Origin: UBA11606 sp049437325
Lineage (GTDB): Bacteria; Actinomycetota; Acidimicrobiia; Acidimicrobiales; Aldehydirespiratoraceae
Assembly (NCBI GenBank): GCA_049437325.1
Contig: JBMTIM010000007.1
Coordinates: forward strand, 1 to 64,000
Reading direction: 5' to 3'
DNA: 64,000 nucleotides
In this document: in pieces, positions 8,365-17,860 of the stretch
How positions within the stretch are numbered: position 1 is the stretch's first letter
Layout of the letters: every line of letters begins with the position of its first letter
Made by a program: the position numbers and the translations under genes
Notes under the pieces: model-generated
Database searches by the model: none
What the model was told of the DNA's origin: nothing
Seen by the model: the letters and a program-made list of their open reading frames with translations, nothing else

Positions 8365-9108
8365 GTGGACGCCACACTTCAGATCCGTGGACTCGAGGTC
8401 CGCTACGGCGACACCCGGGCGCTGACCGACGTCGACCTCGACGTCCCAGCCGGGAGTTCGCTGGCCGTCATCGGTCCGAACGGCTCGGGAAAATCCACCC
8501 TGCTCAACGCGATCGCCGGTCTCACCCCGGTCGCAGCCGGTTCGATTCACTACCGCGGATCGACACCCGCCTTCGTGCTCCAATCGACCGAGGTCGATCC
8601 GAGTCTTCCCATCACGGTGCAGGACGCCGTCGGCCTCGGCCGTTACGCCGCGCGCGGGCTCCTCGGTCGATTCGGCCACACAGACCGCGCCATCGTCACC
8701 GAATCACTTCAGCGTCTCGGCATCGAGCATCTCGCTCCCCGGCAACTCCACGAGCTTTCCGGTGGCCAACGCCAGCGCGCACTGGTTGCGCAGGGCCTTG
8801 CGCAGCAGTCCGACCTCTTGATGCTCGACGAACCCGTCACCGGCCTCGACGTCACCTCCCGCGGTCTCATCCTCGACGTCATCGGCGACGAGGTCACCGC
8901 CGGGCACACCGTCATCGTCACAACCCATGATCTCGACGACGCCCGGATCTGCGATCAAGTCCTGCTCGTCGACAAGCACGCCATCGCCGTCGGAGCACCC
9001 GACGACGTCTTGACCGAAGACCATCTCGTCCATGCCTTCGGAGGGCGCTTCATCCGCATCGGCGACCGCTTGATCCTCGACGACCCGCACCACCATCATG
9101 AGCACTAG
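8365..9108 (+). CDS. znuC: Zinc ABC transporter ATP-binding protein (ZnuC family)
   Basis: A 247-residue ABC ATPase with Walker A GPNGSGKST, signature LSGGQRQRALVAQGLAQQ and Walker B LLMLDEPVTGLD, followed by a switch His region VIVTTHDLDD. The C-terminus ends in a His cluster (DDPHHHHEH), common in zinc-handling proteins. GTG 8365 is preferred over the in-frame TTG at 8338 because the latter lies in the second Zur-like box. It powers ZnuA/ZnuB encoded divergently. The following regulator gene starts 11 bases before its stop codon, so the two are coupled. Confidence 0.92.
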   Translation: MDATLQIRGLEVRYGDTRALTDVDLDVPAGSSLAVIGPNGSGKSTLLNAIAGLTPVAAGSIHYRGSTPAFVLQSTEVDPSLPITVQDAVGLGRYAARGLLGRFGHTDRAIVTESLQRLGIEHLAPRQLHELSGGQRQRALVAQGLAQQSDLLMLDEPVTGLDVTSRGLILDVIGDEVTAGHTVIVTTHDLDDARICDQVLLVDKHAIAVGAPDDVLTEDHLVHAFGGRFIRIGDRLILDDPHHHHEH

Positions 9109-9550
9109 ACCGATGGCCACCGACGAACTCGACGACGAGATCAACGCCCTTCTGCGCCGTGACGACCAGCGCTACACGAAAGGCCGTCGCGCCCTCGTGG
9201 CAACGCTGCGAGCGGAGGGCCAACCCGTCACCATCCCGCAGATCCTCGATGCAAGCGACGGTCTTGCCCAATCGAGCGTGTACCGCAACCTTGTCGTGCT
9301 CGAAGAGGCAGGGGTCGTCACCCGCATCGTCACCAACGACGACTTCGCCCGATTCGAGCTCGCCGAGCAGTTCACCCACCATCACCACCATCTGATCTGC
9401 TCCTCGTGCGGTGACGTCGTCGACTTTTCGCTCGACGATCAGGCCGAAGCCGGCCTCGACGAAGCGCTCCACGATGTCGCCGAACAGGCAGGCTTCACCG
9501 TCGAGGCCCACCGCCTCGACCTCGTCGGCACATGCGCCGACTGCGACTGA
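9098..9550 (+). CDS. zur: Fur-family zinc uptake regulator (Zur)
   Basis: A 150-residue Fur-family metalloregulator. The winged helix is recognisable (RYTKGRRALVATLRAEGQPVTIPQILDAS, then SSVYRNLVVLEEAGVV). A dense metal site HHHHHLICSSCGDVVDF follows, and a second CxxC (CADC) near the C-terminus completes the structural zinc site. Its position overlapping znuC and next to two Zur-like boxes supports zinc repression of both transporter units and of itself. ATG 9098 overlaps the znuC end; ATG 9113 is an alternative start that removes five residues. Confidence 0.9.
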   Translation: MSTRPMATDELDDEINALLRRDDQRYTKGRRALVATLRAEGQPVTIPQILDASDGLAQSSVYRNLVVLEEAGVVTRIVTNDDFARFELAEQFTHHHHHLICSSCGDVVDFSLDDQAEAGLDEALHDVAEQAGFTVEAHRLDLVGTCADCD

Positions 9551-9568
9551 TCGAAAGCGTGTGCGCCG

Positions 9569-11269
9569 TCAGCGTCGAAAAACCGGCGTGGTGTCGGGTG
9601 GCAATGGCTCGTTTCCCAGGATCATGTCGGCAGCCTTTTCGGCAATCATCATCGTGGGGGCGTAGATGTTGCCATTCGACACGACCGGCATGACCGAGGC
9701 GTCGACCACCCGAAGGCCTTCTGTCCCGTGAACACGCATCGTGGTCGGATCCACGACCGCCATCGGATCAGAGGCAGGCCCCATCTTGCAGGTGCACGAG
9801 GGGTGCAGCGCCGTCTCGGCATCCTTCGCCACCCACTCCATGATCTCCTGATCGGTCTCGACGGAGGGACCGGGTGAGATCTCCCCACCGTTGAAGCGTT
9901 CGAAGGCCGGCTGGTTGAGAATCTTGCGAGCAGTGCGCACCGCCTCCGGCCACTCGCGCAGATCCTGCTCGGTGGTGAGGTAGTTGAACTGGACCGCCGG
10001 TTTCACGGTCGGATCGGTGGACGTGATCTTCACCGTGCCGAGCGCGTCGGAGTACATCGGCCCCACGTGCACCTGATACCCGTGTCCACCCTCCGGAGCC
10101 GAGCCGTCGTAACGAATCGCAATCGGCAGGAAATGGAACATGAGATTCGGGTACGCCTCATCGTCGTTCGAGCGCACGAACGCTCCCGCTTCGAAATGGT
10201 TCGACGATGCCGGGCCTCTCCGAAACAGCCAGGCGAGGCCGATGAAGGGCCGCTTCCAGAGCTTCAGATGGGGCTGGACCGAGACCGGCTCCTTACAGGC
10301 GTACTGGATGTACACCTCGAGGTGGTCCTGCATGTTCTCGCCGACGCCAGGCAGCGCAGAGACGACATCGATCCCGAGCCCCTCCAAGTGCTGGCGATCA
10401 CCCACACCAGACAGCTGCAGCAGTTGCGGCGAGTTGAACGCACCGCCACACGAGATGATTTCTCTCGCCTTCACCCGGTGCGTCCTGGCGCGACGCATGC
10501 CGATGCCGAACCGACCCTGGCGGTACTGAATCCCGACCGCCCGGTTGCCCTCGAAGAGGATCTTGTCGGCCTGAGCACGAGTCCTGAGCGTGAGGTTCGG
10601 GCGCTGCTTCAGGACGGGATGCAGGTAGGCCCGAGCGGCAGACAGTCGACGGGCCCGGTGGACGTTCTTGTCGAACGCCGCAAAGCCCTCTTGGCGGTAC
10701 CCGTTCACATCGTCGGTGCGGCCGTACCCCGCTTCCACCCCCGCCTGCAGCCATGCCTCGAACAACGGGGTCTCGGCCGGACCTCGCTCCATTGCGAGCG
10801 GCCCATCGTTGCCTCGCAGTTCGGCGCCCGGGTACGCGTCGAGCGCTGGACCGGCACCGATGCAGGTCTCCATGCGCTTGAAATACGGCAGGCAGTGCTC
10901 GTAGCTCCATGACTCCATGCCGGGAACGGCGGCCCACTTGTCGTAGTCCATCGGGTTGCCCCGTTGGAAGATCATGCCGTTGATGCTCGAGGAGCCACCG
11001 AGCACCTTGCCCCGAGCGTGATACACCCGCCGGCCGCTCATTCCGGGCTCGGGTTCTGATTCATACTTCCAGTCGTAGAACCGGTTGCCGATGGCGAACA
11101 TCAGCGCCGCCGGCATGTGGATGTAGACATCCCAGCGGTAGTCGGGTCGCCCGGCCTCCAGCACCAACACCTGGGTGTTCGGATCGGCGCTCAGGCGATT
11201 GGCGAGTGCACAACCCGCCGAGCCACCGCCCACGATCACATAGTCGTAGACCATCTCCTCGCTGCTCAT
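9569..11269 (-). CDS. GMC-family FAD oxidoreductase (choline dehydrogenase-like)
   Basis: A 566-residue glucose-methanol-choline oxidoreductase. FAD-binding VIVGGGSAGCALANRL is at the N-terminus, the GMC signature RGKVLGGSSSINGMIFQRG follows, and the C-terminal active-site region contains HPSCTCKMG and SNGNIYAPTMMIAEKAA. The start at ATG 11269 is chosen for GGAGGG seven bases upstream; the frame is open 53 codons further without homology. The overall pattern is closest to choline dehydrogenase/alcohol dehydrogenase types, but no betaine-aldehyde dehydrogenase or glycine-betaine genes are nearby, so the alcohol substrate is open. Confidence 0.88.
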   Translation of the reverse strand: MSSEEMVYDYVIVGGGSAGCALANRLSADPNTQVLVLEAGRPDYRWDVYIHMPAALMFAIGNRFYDWKYESEPEPGMSGRRVYHARGKVLGGSSSINGMIFQRGNPMDYDKWAAVPGMESWSYEHCLPYFKRMETCIGAGPALDAYPGAELRGNDGPLAMERGPAETPLFEAWLQAGVEAGYGRTDDVNGYRQEGFAAFDKNVHRARRLSAARAYLHPVLKQRPNLTLRTRAQADKILFEGNRAVGIQYRQGRFGIGMRRARTHRVKAREIISCGGAFNSPQLLQLSGVGDRQHLEGLGIDVVSALPGVGENMQDHLEVYIQYACKEPVSVQPHLKLWKRPFIGLAWLFRRGPASSNHFEAGAFVRSNDDEAYPNLMFHFLPIAIRYDGSAPEGGHGYQVHVGPMYSDALGTVKITSTDPTVKPAVQFNYLTTEQDLREWPEAVRTARKILNQPAFERFNGGEISPGPSVETDQEIMEWVAKDAETALHPSCTCKMGPASDPMAVVDPTTMRVHGTEGLRVVDASVMPVVSNGNIYAPTMMIAEKAADMILGNEPLPPDTTPVFRR

Positions 11270-11483
11270 CGCCCGTCCCTCCAGCGATCGCCGCCAGGCT
11301 CGACACCGTCCTTCAGGCCACTCACCGTATCCCTTCCCGGACCAATGCCCGAACGCCCGGGCCGCGACCATCACCGACCAGGTCGTCATGGGCAGTGTCG
11401 GGCACCACGGTGCGGGCCAGCGCGGCACCCGTCTCCGACGGAGCGGGGCGATCGGACATTCGGAGCAAACCCCAACCCTGCCC

Positions 11484-11489
11484 TACGCT
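11484..11489 (+). promoter_or_regulatory. -10 box TACGCT, leaderless start
   Basis: TACGCT sits six bases before ATG 11496, so transcription would begin at or next to the start codon. No ribosome-binding site is present. Confidence 0.5.
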
Positions 11490-11495
11490 CACACG

Positions 11496-12500
11496 ATGAG
11501 CCAGATCCTCGACGCCCGGTCACTCGTCCCCACCGTCGACCTGTCGAACCCGTCGACCACCGAACTCGTTGCGGTCGACACAGCCTGTCGTGACCACGGA
11601 TTCTTCCTGCTCATGGGACACGGGGCAGATGCCTTGATCGCCGACATGTGGGAAATCACCGCCGCATTCTTCGCCGAGGGTGAAGACGTCAAGGGTCCGA
11701 TTCGACGCAATGCCGACAATGCGCTCGGGTACTGGGATCGAGAGTTGACCAAGCGCAAGCGCGACAACAAAGAGGTCTTCGACTACATCGATCCCGACCT
11801 CGACGCCCGCATCGCCAAGAACCGGTGGCCCGGCAGCGCATGGGCGCGCAGCGACGAGTTCACATCCACACTCTCTGCGTTCTTCGACACCTTCTCCGAA
11901 CTTGCCACCGCCACGCTCGGCATCGTGCGCAGCGCGCTCGGACTCGACGACGGCGAGAGCGCCGAACAACTCGGTTTCGTCAACGCCCGCACGTCGTCGA
12001 CCGTTCGGCTCAACCACTACCCGGTGGACGATGTCGTGCCTGCGCCAGAGCGCAGCGGGCTGGCCGAACTCGGGCCGACCGCACTCGGCTACCACACCGA
12101 CCCCGGGGTTCTCACCCTCCTGCTGCAAGACGGGGTTGGCGGCCTACAAGCCGAATCGACGACTCATGGTTGGATCGACGTGCCGCCCCTCGACGGTGCC
12201 ATCGTCGTCAACCTCGGTGACGCCATGCAGGTCTGGACCAACGACCAGTACAAGGCGGCTGTTCACCGAGTCGTCCCCATGACCCAGCAGAGCCGCTATT
12301 CGATTCCCTACTTCTCCAACCCTCCCCGTGATGCTCGACTCGCCCCGCTCGCATCGGTGCTCGACGCCGCCGGCGCCACTCCCGTCTACCGCGACTTCGG
12401 GTGGACCGAGTACATCGCCGGTCGGGCCCAAGACAACTTCGCCGATCATGGTGTGGAAGACATTCAGATCTCGCACTTCAAGGTCGCCGCCGGTGCCTGA
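11496..12500 (+). CDS. 2-oxoglutarate/Fe(II) oxygenase, isopenicillin-N-synthase-like
   Basis: A 334-residue non-heme iron oxygenase of the IPNS/DIOX family. The N-terminal DIOX_N part (VPTVDLSNPSTTELVAVDTACRDHGFF) is followed by the catalytic core: HxD in GYHTDPGVLTLLLQD, the distal His in AAVHRVV and the 2-oxoglutarate-binding Arg in SRYSIPYF. All ligands are intact, so it should be active. The substrate is unknown; plant-like flavonoid or gibberellin hydroxylases share the fold. The downstream esterase start overlaps its stop by eight bases, suggesting a joint catabolic or tailoring step. Confidence 0.85.
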   Translation: MSQILDARSLVPTVDLSNPSTTELVAVDTACRDHGFFLLMGHGADALIADMWEITAAFFAEGEDVKGPIRRNADNALGYWDRELTKRKRDNKEVFDYIDPDLDARIAKNRWPGSAWARSDEFTSTLSAFFDTFSELATATLGIVRSALGLDDGESAEQLGFVNARTSSTVRLNHYPVDDVVPAPERSGLAELGPTALGYHTDPGVLTLLLQDGVGGLQAESTTHGWIDVPPLDGAIVVNLGDAMQVWTNDQYKAAVHRVVPMTQQSRYSIPYFSNPPRDARLAPLASVLDAAGATPVYRDFGWTEYIAGRAQDNFADHGVEDIQISHFKVAAGA

Positions 12501-14013
12501 GGGTCCCGTCGCATCCACGACCGCCGGCCGAATCGGTGGGAGATACATCACCCGGGGCCCCGACGGCGTCGAGGACCGAGCCCCCATCGAGGCATTTCTG
12601 GGCGTCCCGTTCGCAGCTGCACCGATCGGCGACCGTCGCTGGCGGCCACCGCAACCACGGGAACCGTGGGACGGCATCGTCGAATGTGTTCGGCCCGCTA
12701 CGGCGGCGGTGCAGGTCCTCCGCAAACCGGGCGGTCCCCTCCCTGCGCAGACCTACGCGATCGGTGAGGACTGCCTGAATCTCAACGTCTACACACCGGC
12801 CTGCGACGACGCCAAGCGGCCGGTGTTCTTCTGGGTCCATGGTGGGAGCTACCAGAATGGGCGAGGTGCCTCGAACGATGGCACACAGCTGTGCCGCAAC
12901 GGCGACATGGTCGTCGTCACCGTCAACTACCGCATGGGTCTGCTCGGGTTCATCGACCTCGCCTGGCTGGACCGGGATCGAGCCGGATCGCACAACCTCG
13001 GCATCCAGGACCAGATCGCGGCCCTGCGGTGGGTCCGCGACAACATCGAGTCCTTCGGTGGCGATCCCGATCAGGTCACGATCTGCGGCGAGTCGGCGGG
13101 AGCCGGTTCGGTGCTTGCGATCCTTGCATCCCCGTCGGCGGACGGATTGTTCCACCGGGTCATCAGTCAGAGTGCACCAGCAGCGTTCGGACCACCCTTC
13201 GAGACCGTCGCACGCAACCTCGCCGAGCATGTCGGTGCCACCTCGATCGACGATCTGCTGGCGCTGACAGCCGACGAGATCCTCTCCGCCCAAGACGCGC
13301 TCCTTACAGCCGGAACGCGCGCACTGGAGCAAACCGATCCACCGGCGCTCCCCGACAACGCCGGTCGAGGATTCCGGCCGGCGATCGACGGCATCACCGT
13401 CACCCGGGATGCCGCCCAGGCAGCAGGCGAGCGCGGTGTGCCGATCATGATCGGCACCAACGATGACGAAGGCACCATGTTCGCCCTTCATCTCGACCGG
13501 GCCATGACCCTCGACGGGCTTCGGGCGATGGCGGCGCAGCGAGTCGGTGACCGGGCCGATGAGGTGATCGCCGCCTACCAGCTCGAGTACCCCGATTTCA
13601 CCCCTCACCAGATCGCCGTGCAGTGGATGGGTGACCTGCGCTTCTGGACGTGCTCACTCGACGTCGCCGACGCTGCCTCCGCTGCAGGTACACCGGTTCA
13701 CGTCTATCGATTCGGCTGGAAGGCGCAGGGTCTCGGAGGCATGTTCGGCGCAATGCATGCCCTCGAAATCCCGTTCGTGTGGCAGACCATGCTCGGCTGG
13801 GACGTCGCCTTCGGCATCGAGCCTCCCGAAGCATTGAGCGACCACCTCCACCGAGCCTGGATCAACTACGTCCGTACCGGCGATCCTGGCCATGAGGGCA
13901 TCGGTGCATGGCCCCGCTACGACGCAGCGACGCGTCCGACGATGCGGTTCGACGAGCACACTCGGGTCGTCGATGATCCCGGCGCAGGCACGCACCGGGT
14001 CTGGCGCAACTGA
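12493..14013 (+). CDS. Type-B carboxylesterase/lipase
   Basis: A 506-residue alpha/beta-hydrolase of the carboxylesterase type-B family. It shows the N-terminal FLGVPFAAAPIGDRRWRPPQ block, the oxyanion-hole region FFWVHGGSYQNG, the nucleophile elbow CGESAGAGS, the acidic residue region GTNDDEGTMF and the catalytic His in GAMHALEIPFVW. GTG 12493 is taken as the start: it begins inside the last codons of the preceding oxygenase and gives the standard N-terminus; the open frame extends further upstream but overlaps that gene. It hydrolyses ester bonds in the cytoplasm; no signal peptide is seen. Confidence 0.87.
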   Translation: MPEGPVASTTAGRIGGRYITRGPDGVEDRAPIEAFLGVPFAAAPIGDRRWRPPQPREPWDGIVECVRPATAAVQVLRKPGGPLPAQTYAIGEDCLNLNVYTPACDDAKRPVFFWVHGGSYQNGRGASNDGTQLCRNGDMVVVTVNYRMGLLGFIDLAWLDRDRAGSHNLGIQDQIAALRWVRDNIESFGGDPDQVTICGESAGAGSVLAILASPSADGLFHRVISQSAPAAFGPPFETVARNLAEHVGATSIDDLLALTADEILSAQDALLTAGTRALEQTDPPALPDNAGRGFRPAIDGITVTRDAAQAAGERGVPIMIGTNDDEGTMFALHLDRAMTLDGLRAMAAQRVGDRADEVIAAYQLEYPDFTPHQIAVQWMGDLRFWTCSLDVADAASAAGTPVHVYRFGWKAQGLGGMFGAMHALEIPFVWQTMLGWDVAFGIEPPEALSDHLHRAWINYVRTGDPGHEGIGAWPRYDAATRPTMRFDEHTRVVDDPGAGTHRVWRN

Positions 14014-14033
14014 CGCGTGGCCAGCATCCCTCG

Positions 14034-14945
14034 TCAGCAGGCCCGGTCTGCCCGACCCGATCGCTGGGATTCCGAGGCTGGAAGGGTTGCGATCAGCATC
14101 TCGGTCGGGGTCCTGGCACCGAGGGCGAACTCCTCGCCGGCCGGGACCACCACTGCTTCACCCGGCCCCACGGTGGTGAGGCCCGACGGTCCGATGTAGT
14201 CGAGTTCGCCGGAACGCACGAAACCGAAGAACAACTCGAAGTCGTGGGTTCGCAATGGCGGCGCTGCGCCGGCCGTTCGAGCGAGTCTGACGGCGGCCAC
14301 GCCGCCGGTGGCATCCTCCACACCGAAATGCTGCAGCTCCCAGCCAGGGTCGGGCGAGTCGGTCCATCGGTCGTCGGCGTATTCGTGTCGAACGAAGCGT
14401 TGGCCCTGCCATCCGCGATCAGGGTCGCCGACCCCATTGGGAAGTTCGAGCTCGTGGTCGCGATGCGTGTCGTGTTCGGCAGGCGCCCCGATCTCGACCA
14501 CCTCCAGCCCATCACCGGACTCGAGGACTCGGTGCCGGATGCCGGGTGGCTGGATCACACAATCCCCCGGCGCCATCACGAACGGGTCGCCCTGATCTTC
14601 GTAGACGACCTTCACCCAGCCGGCGTGGCAGAAGATCATCTGGAACCGGATGTCGTGGTGATGGACATAGTCGGGAACGGGCCCACCCTCGGGAATCGAG
14701 ATGTGCGACGCGATGACCGCCCCGCCGAGACGGCTCGGGATCAGATCGCGGTACACCATCCCGGCTCGACCCGTGGTGGGCGGCGCATCGGCAGCCCGCT
14801 CCAGCCGGATCGCCTCGGGGCCGTCCATGTCGGCCCGGCGGGGATCGTCGGCCGGTGAGATCGTGGTGAGACGAAAGCCGACCGCTTCATGCTCGTCGAT
14901 CGCCGCAAGCAGGTCTGGCACCGAGATCACACGTCGACCGGTCAT
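14034..14945 (-). CDS. Two-cupin-domain protein
   Basis: A 303-residue bicupin. The first cupin has HHHDIRFQMIFCHAGWVKVV with the second motif PGDCVIQPPGIRHRV; the second is weaker, around THDFELFFGFVRSGELD and GPGEAVVVPAGEEFALG. Such proteins are often dioxygenases or isomerases that use a His-bound metal. It lies three bases downstream of glnS in the same direction, but the two functions have no obvious link. The enzyme activity is not identifiable from sequence. It converges with the esterase gene. Confidence 0.75.
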   Translation of the reverse strand: MTGRRVISVPDLLAAIDEHEAVGFRLTTISPADDPRRADMDGPEAIRLERAADAPPTTGRAGMVYRDLIPSRLGGAVIASHISIPEGGPVPDYVHHHDIRFQMIFCHAGWVKVVYEDQGDPFVMAPGDCVIQPPGIRHRVLESGDGLEVVEIGAPAEHDTHRDHELELPNGVGDPDRGWQGQRFVRHEYADDRWTDSPDPGWELQHFGVEDATGGVAAVRLARTAGAAPPLRTHDFELFFGFVRSGELDYIGPSGLTTVGPGEAVVVPAGEEFALGARTPTEMLIATLPASESQRSGRADRAC

Positions 14946-14948
14946 CGC

Positions 14949-16628
14949 TCAGCTCTGCTGCTGTCGCTTCTGGATGTTGGCCCACTCGTCACGCAGTCCA
15001 ACCGTTCGGTGGAACAGATCGCCACCGTCGAGGTCTCGGGCGAAGTAACCGAGCCGTTCGAACTGGACGACGTCTCCCGGCGCGATGTCGACGATGGCCG
15101 GTTCGGCCTTCGCCCCCCTCATCTCGCGCGAGTCGGGATTGAGCGATGCGAGCGGGTCGGTGCCGTCAGAGCCGGGATGGGGGTCGGTGAACAGTCGTCC
15201 GTACAGCGCAACGTCGAGATCAACGGCGTGATCGGCCGAGACCCAGTGGATGGTGGCTTTGACCTTTCGGCCGTCAGGAGCTTGACCCCCTGCTGTCTCG
15301 GGGTCATAGGTGCACAGCACTCGGATCACCTCGCCGTCGGGACCGGTTTCGACGTCGTTGCAGGTGATGAAATAGCCGGCCCGCAGTCGCACTTCTCGTC
15401 CTGGCGCAAGGCGGAAGAACTTGTTCGGCGGGTCGAGCATGAAATCGTCTCGCTCGATGAAAAGTCGTCCCGAGAACGGCACCGCTCGGGTCCCGGCGGC
15501 TTCGTCTTCCGGATTGTTGATCGCCTCTCGGGTGTCATCGAGCCCTTCGGGCCAATTGGTGATGACGACCTCGATCGGGTCGAGCACCACCATTCGGCGA
15601 AGCGCATGGGTGTTGTGATGTGTTCGAACGAACGACTCGAGCAATTCGATCTCGTGCACACCATTGACCTTTGCCACACCGATGTGGCCTGCGAACGCTC
15701 GGATCGCCTCGGGCGGGTAGCCGCGACGACGCAGCCCCTGCAACGTGGGCATCCGAGGGTCGTCCCACCCGTCGACATGGCCCTCGTGCACGAGTTGCAG
15801 CAGTTTCCGTTTGCTCAGCACGGTGTGGGTGAGGTTGAGCCGGGCGAACTCGGTCTGGCGGGGCCGGTCGGGGCCCTGACCGAGTTGCTCGAGGTACCAG
15901 TCGTACAGCGGGCGATGGCTGTCGAACTCGAGGGTGCAGATCGAGTGGGTGACGCCCTCGATTGCATCGGACTGGCCGTGGGCCCAATCGTAGGTGGGAT
16001 ACACCTTCCAGCGATCACCGGTGCGGAAGTGATGCTGATCACGAATGCGGTACATCACGGGGTCACGCATCTGCATGTTCTCGTGACGCATGTCGATCTT
16101 GGCTCGCAGCACCCTCGAGCCCTCGGCGAACTCACCTGCGGTCATGCGGGCGAACAGATCGAGATTCTCCTCGACACTGCGCTGACGCCATGGTGACTCG
16201 ACGCCCGGAGTGGTGAAGCCACCTCGGTTCTGGGAGATCGTTTCGGCGTCCTGATCATCCACATAGGCGAGCCCGGCCTCGATCAACTGCACCGCCCAGG
16301 CATGGAGCTGCTCGAAGTAGTCGGAGGCGTAGCGCACCTCTTCGGGCTCGAAGCCGAGCCAGCGGACATCGGCCTGGATGGCGTCGACGAAATGCTCATC
16401 CTCGGTTTCGGGGTTGGTGTCGTCGAAGCGGAGCATCGTGGTGCCCCCGAACTCGTCGGCCGCACCGAAGTTCAGACAGATCGACTTTGCGTGACCGATG
16501 TGGAGATAGCCATTCGGCTCCGGCGGGAAGCGCGTCTGCACCCGGCCTCCGTATGGGCCATCGATGCTGTCCTGCTTGAGCAGCTCTCGGACGAAGTCGG
16601 TCCCGGAGTTGCTGGTCGGCGCGTTCAC
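14949..16628 (-). CDS. glnS: Glutaminyl-tRNA synthetase
   Basis: A 559-residue class I aminoacyl-tRNA synthetase that charges tRNA-Gln. The HIGH motif is in PPEPNGYLHIGHAKSICLNF, the KMSKS-equivalent is VLSKRKL, and the typical FDDTNPETEDEHFVDAI block identifies GlnRS rather than GluRS. The two C-terminal beta-barrels of the anticodon-binding part are present. GTG 16628 is preceded by TAACAT six bases upstream, fitting a leaderless transcript. Most Actinobacteria make Gln-tRNA by the GatCAB route and lack GlnRS, so a lineage-specific acquisition is likely. Confidence 0.95.
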   Translation of the reverse strand: MNAPTSNSGTDFVRELLKQDSIDGPYGGRVQTRFPPEPNGYLHIGHAKSICLNFGAADEFGGTTMLRFDDTNPETEDEHFVDAIQADVRWLGFEPEEVRYASDYFEQLHAWAVQLIEAGLAYVDDQDAETISQNRGGFTTPGVESPWRQRSVEENLDLFARMTAGEFAEGSRVLRAKIDMRHENMQMRDPVMYRIRDQHHFRTGDRWKVYPTYDWAHGQSDAIEGVTHSICTLEFDSHRPLYDWYLEQLGQGPDRPRQTEFARLNLTHTVLSKRKLLQLVHEGHVDGWDDPRMPTLQGLRRRGYPPEAIRAFAGHIGVAKVNGVHEIELLESFVRTHHNTHALRRMVVLDPIEVVITNWPEGLDDTREAINNPEDEAAGTRAVPFSGRLFIERDDFMLDPPNKFFRLAPGREVRLRAGYFITCNDVETGPDGEVIRVLCTYDPETAGGQAPDGRKVKATIHWVSADHAVDLDVALYGRLFTDPHPGSDGTDPLASLNPDSREMRGAKAEPAIVDIAPGDVVQFERLGYFARDLDGGDLFHRTVGLRDEWANIQKRQQQS

Positions 16629-16634
16629 CCCGCC

Positions 16635-16640
16635 ATGTTA
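16635..16640 (-). promoter_or_regulatory. -10 box TAACAT, leaderless start of glnS
   Basis: TAACAT on the minus strand, six bases before GTG 16628. The divergent CoA-transferase begins at 16691. Confidence 0.45.
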
Positions 16641-16690
16641 CGGTCGGCGCCACTGGGTGCAGCGGGAGGTTGGCTGCCAGACTGCGAGCC

Positions 16691-17860
16691 ATGACATCGC
16701 AGCTTCCGCTCGACGGCATTCGCGTCATCGACTTCTCGCGTGTGCTCGCCGGGCCGCTCATCGGGCAACTCCTGGCCGATCTCGGCGCCGACGTGATCAA
16801 GGTGGAACGGCCCGACGGCGGGGACGACACTCGAGCGTGGGGTCCGCCCTGGAAGAACTACGCCACCGACGGGGAACCCGAGGACCTCGAGGCGACCTAC
16901 TTCATGTCGCTCAACCGCAACAAGCGGTCGATCACGCTCGATCTCAAGAACGACGACGACATCGCCTTCGCTCGCCGACTCGCCCTCACCGGTGATGTCG
17001 TGCTCGACAACTTCCGGCCAGGTTTCATGGCGAAGATCGGGCTCGACCGGCAATCCCTTGCTGCCGACAAGCCGTCGATCATCACCGCGTCGGTCACCGC
17101 GTTCGGGTCCACGAGCAAGGCAGCCCACCTCCCCGGTCTCGACCTCGCCGTGCAAGCCATGTCCGGCATCATGCATCTGACCGGCGAGGTCGGTGAACGG
17201 CCCCTACGGGCCGGTGTGCCCGTCGTCGACATGCTGACCGGTTACAACGCGACCGTCGGCGTGCTGGCGGCGCTCCACGGCGTGAACCAGACCGGCACGG
17301 GCCGACATGTCGAAGTGTCGCTGATGGACGCAGGTCTGGCCGGCCTGCTCAACCATCAGACCGGGGTTCTGATGGGAGGTCAGGATCCGGGACGGGGCGG
17401 CAACAAGCACCACTCCATTGCGCCGTACGAGAGCTACCGCTGTGCCGACGGAGACATGATCGTGGCCGCCGCCAACGACAAGCTCTACGCCAACCTCTGT
17501 CGAGAAATCGGCCGACCCGACCTGATCGACGATCCCCGGTTCGTCACCAACACCCTCCGGCGACGCAATGTGGAAGAACTCAACGCGATCCTCGAACCGA
17601 TCTTCCTCACCGACACTCGATCGAGCTGGGTCGACCGCCTCCAGGCCGCGCAGGTCGCCTGCGGACCGGTCAACTCGCTTCCCGAAGCACTCGCCTGGGC
17701 CGAGGAGATGGGGATGGATCCTCGTATCGACGGCCCCGACGACTACCGGGCGGTTCGCAATCCGATCCGACTCGACGGCGAGGTGATCAACACGGCCCGG
17801 CTCCGACCTCCCCGCCCCGGCGAACATTCCACCGAGGTCCGAAGCGACGTCGACCGATGA
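16691..17860 (+). CDS. Family III CoA-transferase (CaiB/BaiF type)
   Basis: A 389-residue class III CoA-transferase, which moves CoA between carboxylic acids via an enzyme-bound anhydride. The start LPLDGIRVIDFSRVLAGPLIGQLLADLGADVIKVE is diagnostic, and the catalytic Asp is expected in the GLDLAVQAMSG region. Later blocks VSLMDAGLAGLLNHQTGVLM and CGPVNSLPEALAWAE also match. ATG 16691 gives the standard N-terminus. The downstream VOC gene overlaps its stop by four bases, so the two likely act on the same compound. The acid substrate is unknown. Confidence 0.9.
   Translation: MTSQLPLDGIRVIDFSRVLAGPLIGQLLADLGADVIKVERPDGGDDTRAWGPPWKNYATDGEPEDLEATYFMSLNRNKRSITLDLKNDDDIAFARRLALTGDVVLDNFRPGFMAKIGLDRQSLAADKPSIITASVTAFGSTSKAAHLPGLDLAVQAMSGIMHLTGEVGERPLRAGVPVVDMLTGYNATVGVLAALHGVNQTGTGRHVEVSLMDAGLAGLLNHQTGVLMGGQDPGRGGNKHHSIAPYESYRCADGDMIVAAANDKLYANLCREIGRPDLIDDPRFVTNTLRRRNVEELNAILEPIFLTDTRSSWVDRLQAAQVACGPVNSLPEALAWAEEMGMDPRIDGPDDYRAVRNPIRLDGEVINTARLRPPRPGEHSTEVRSDVDR

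Noticed and set aside
14889..16196. Long open frame opposite glnS (435 codons)
   Set aside because: glnS has HIGH and KMSKS-type motifs in the other direction, so this is a shadow.
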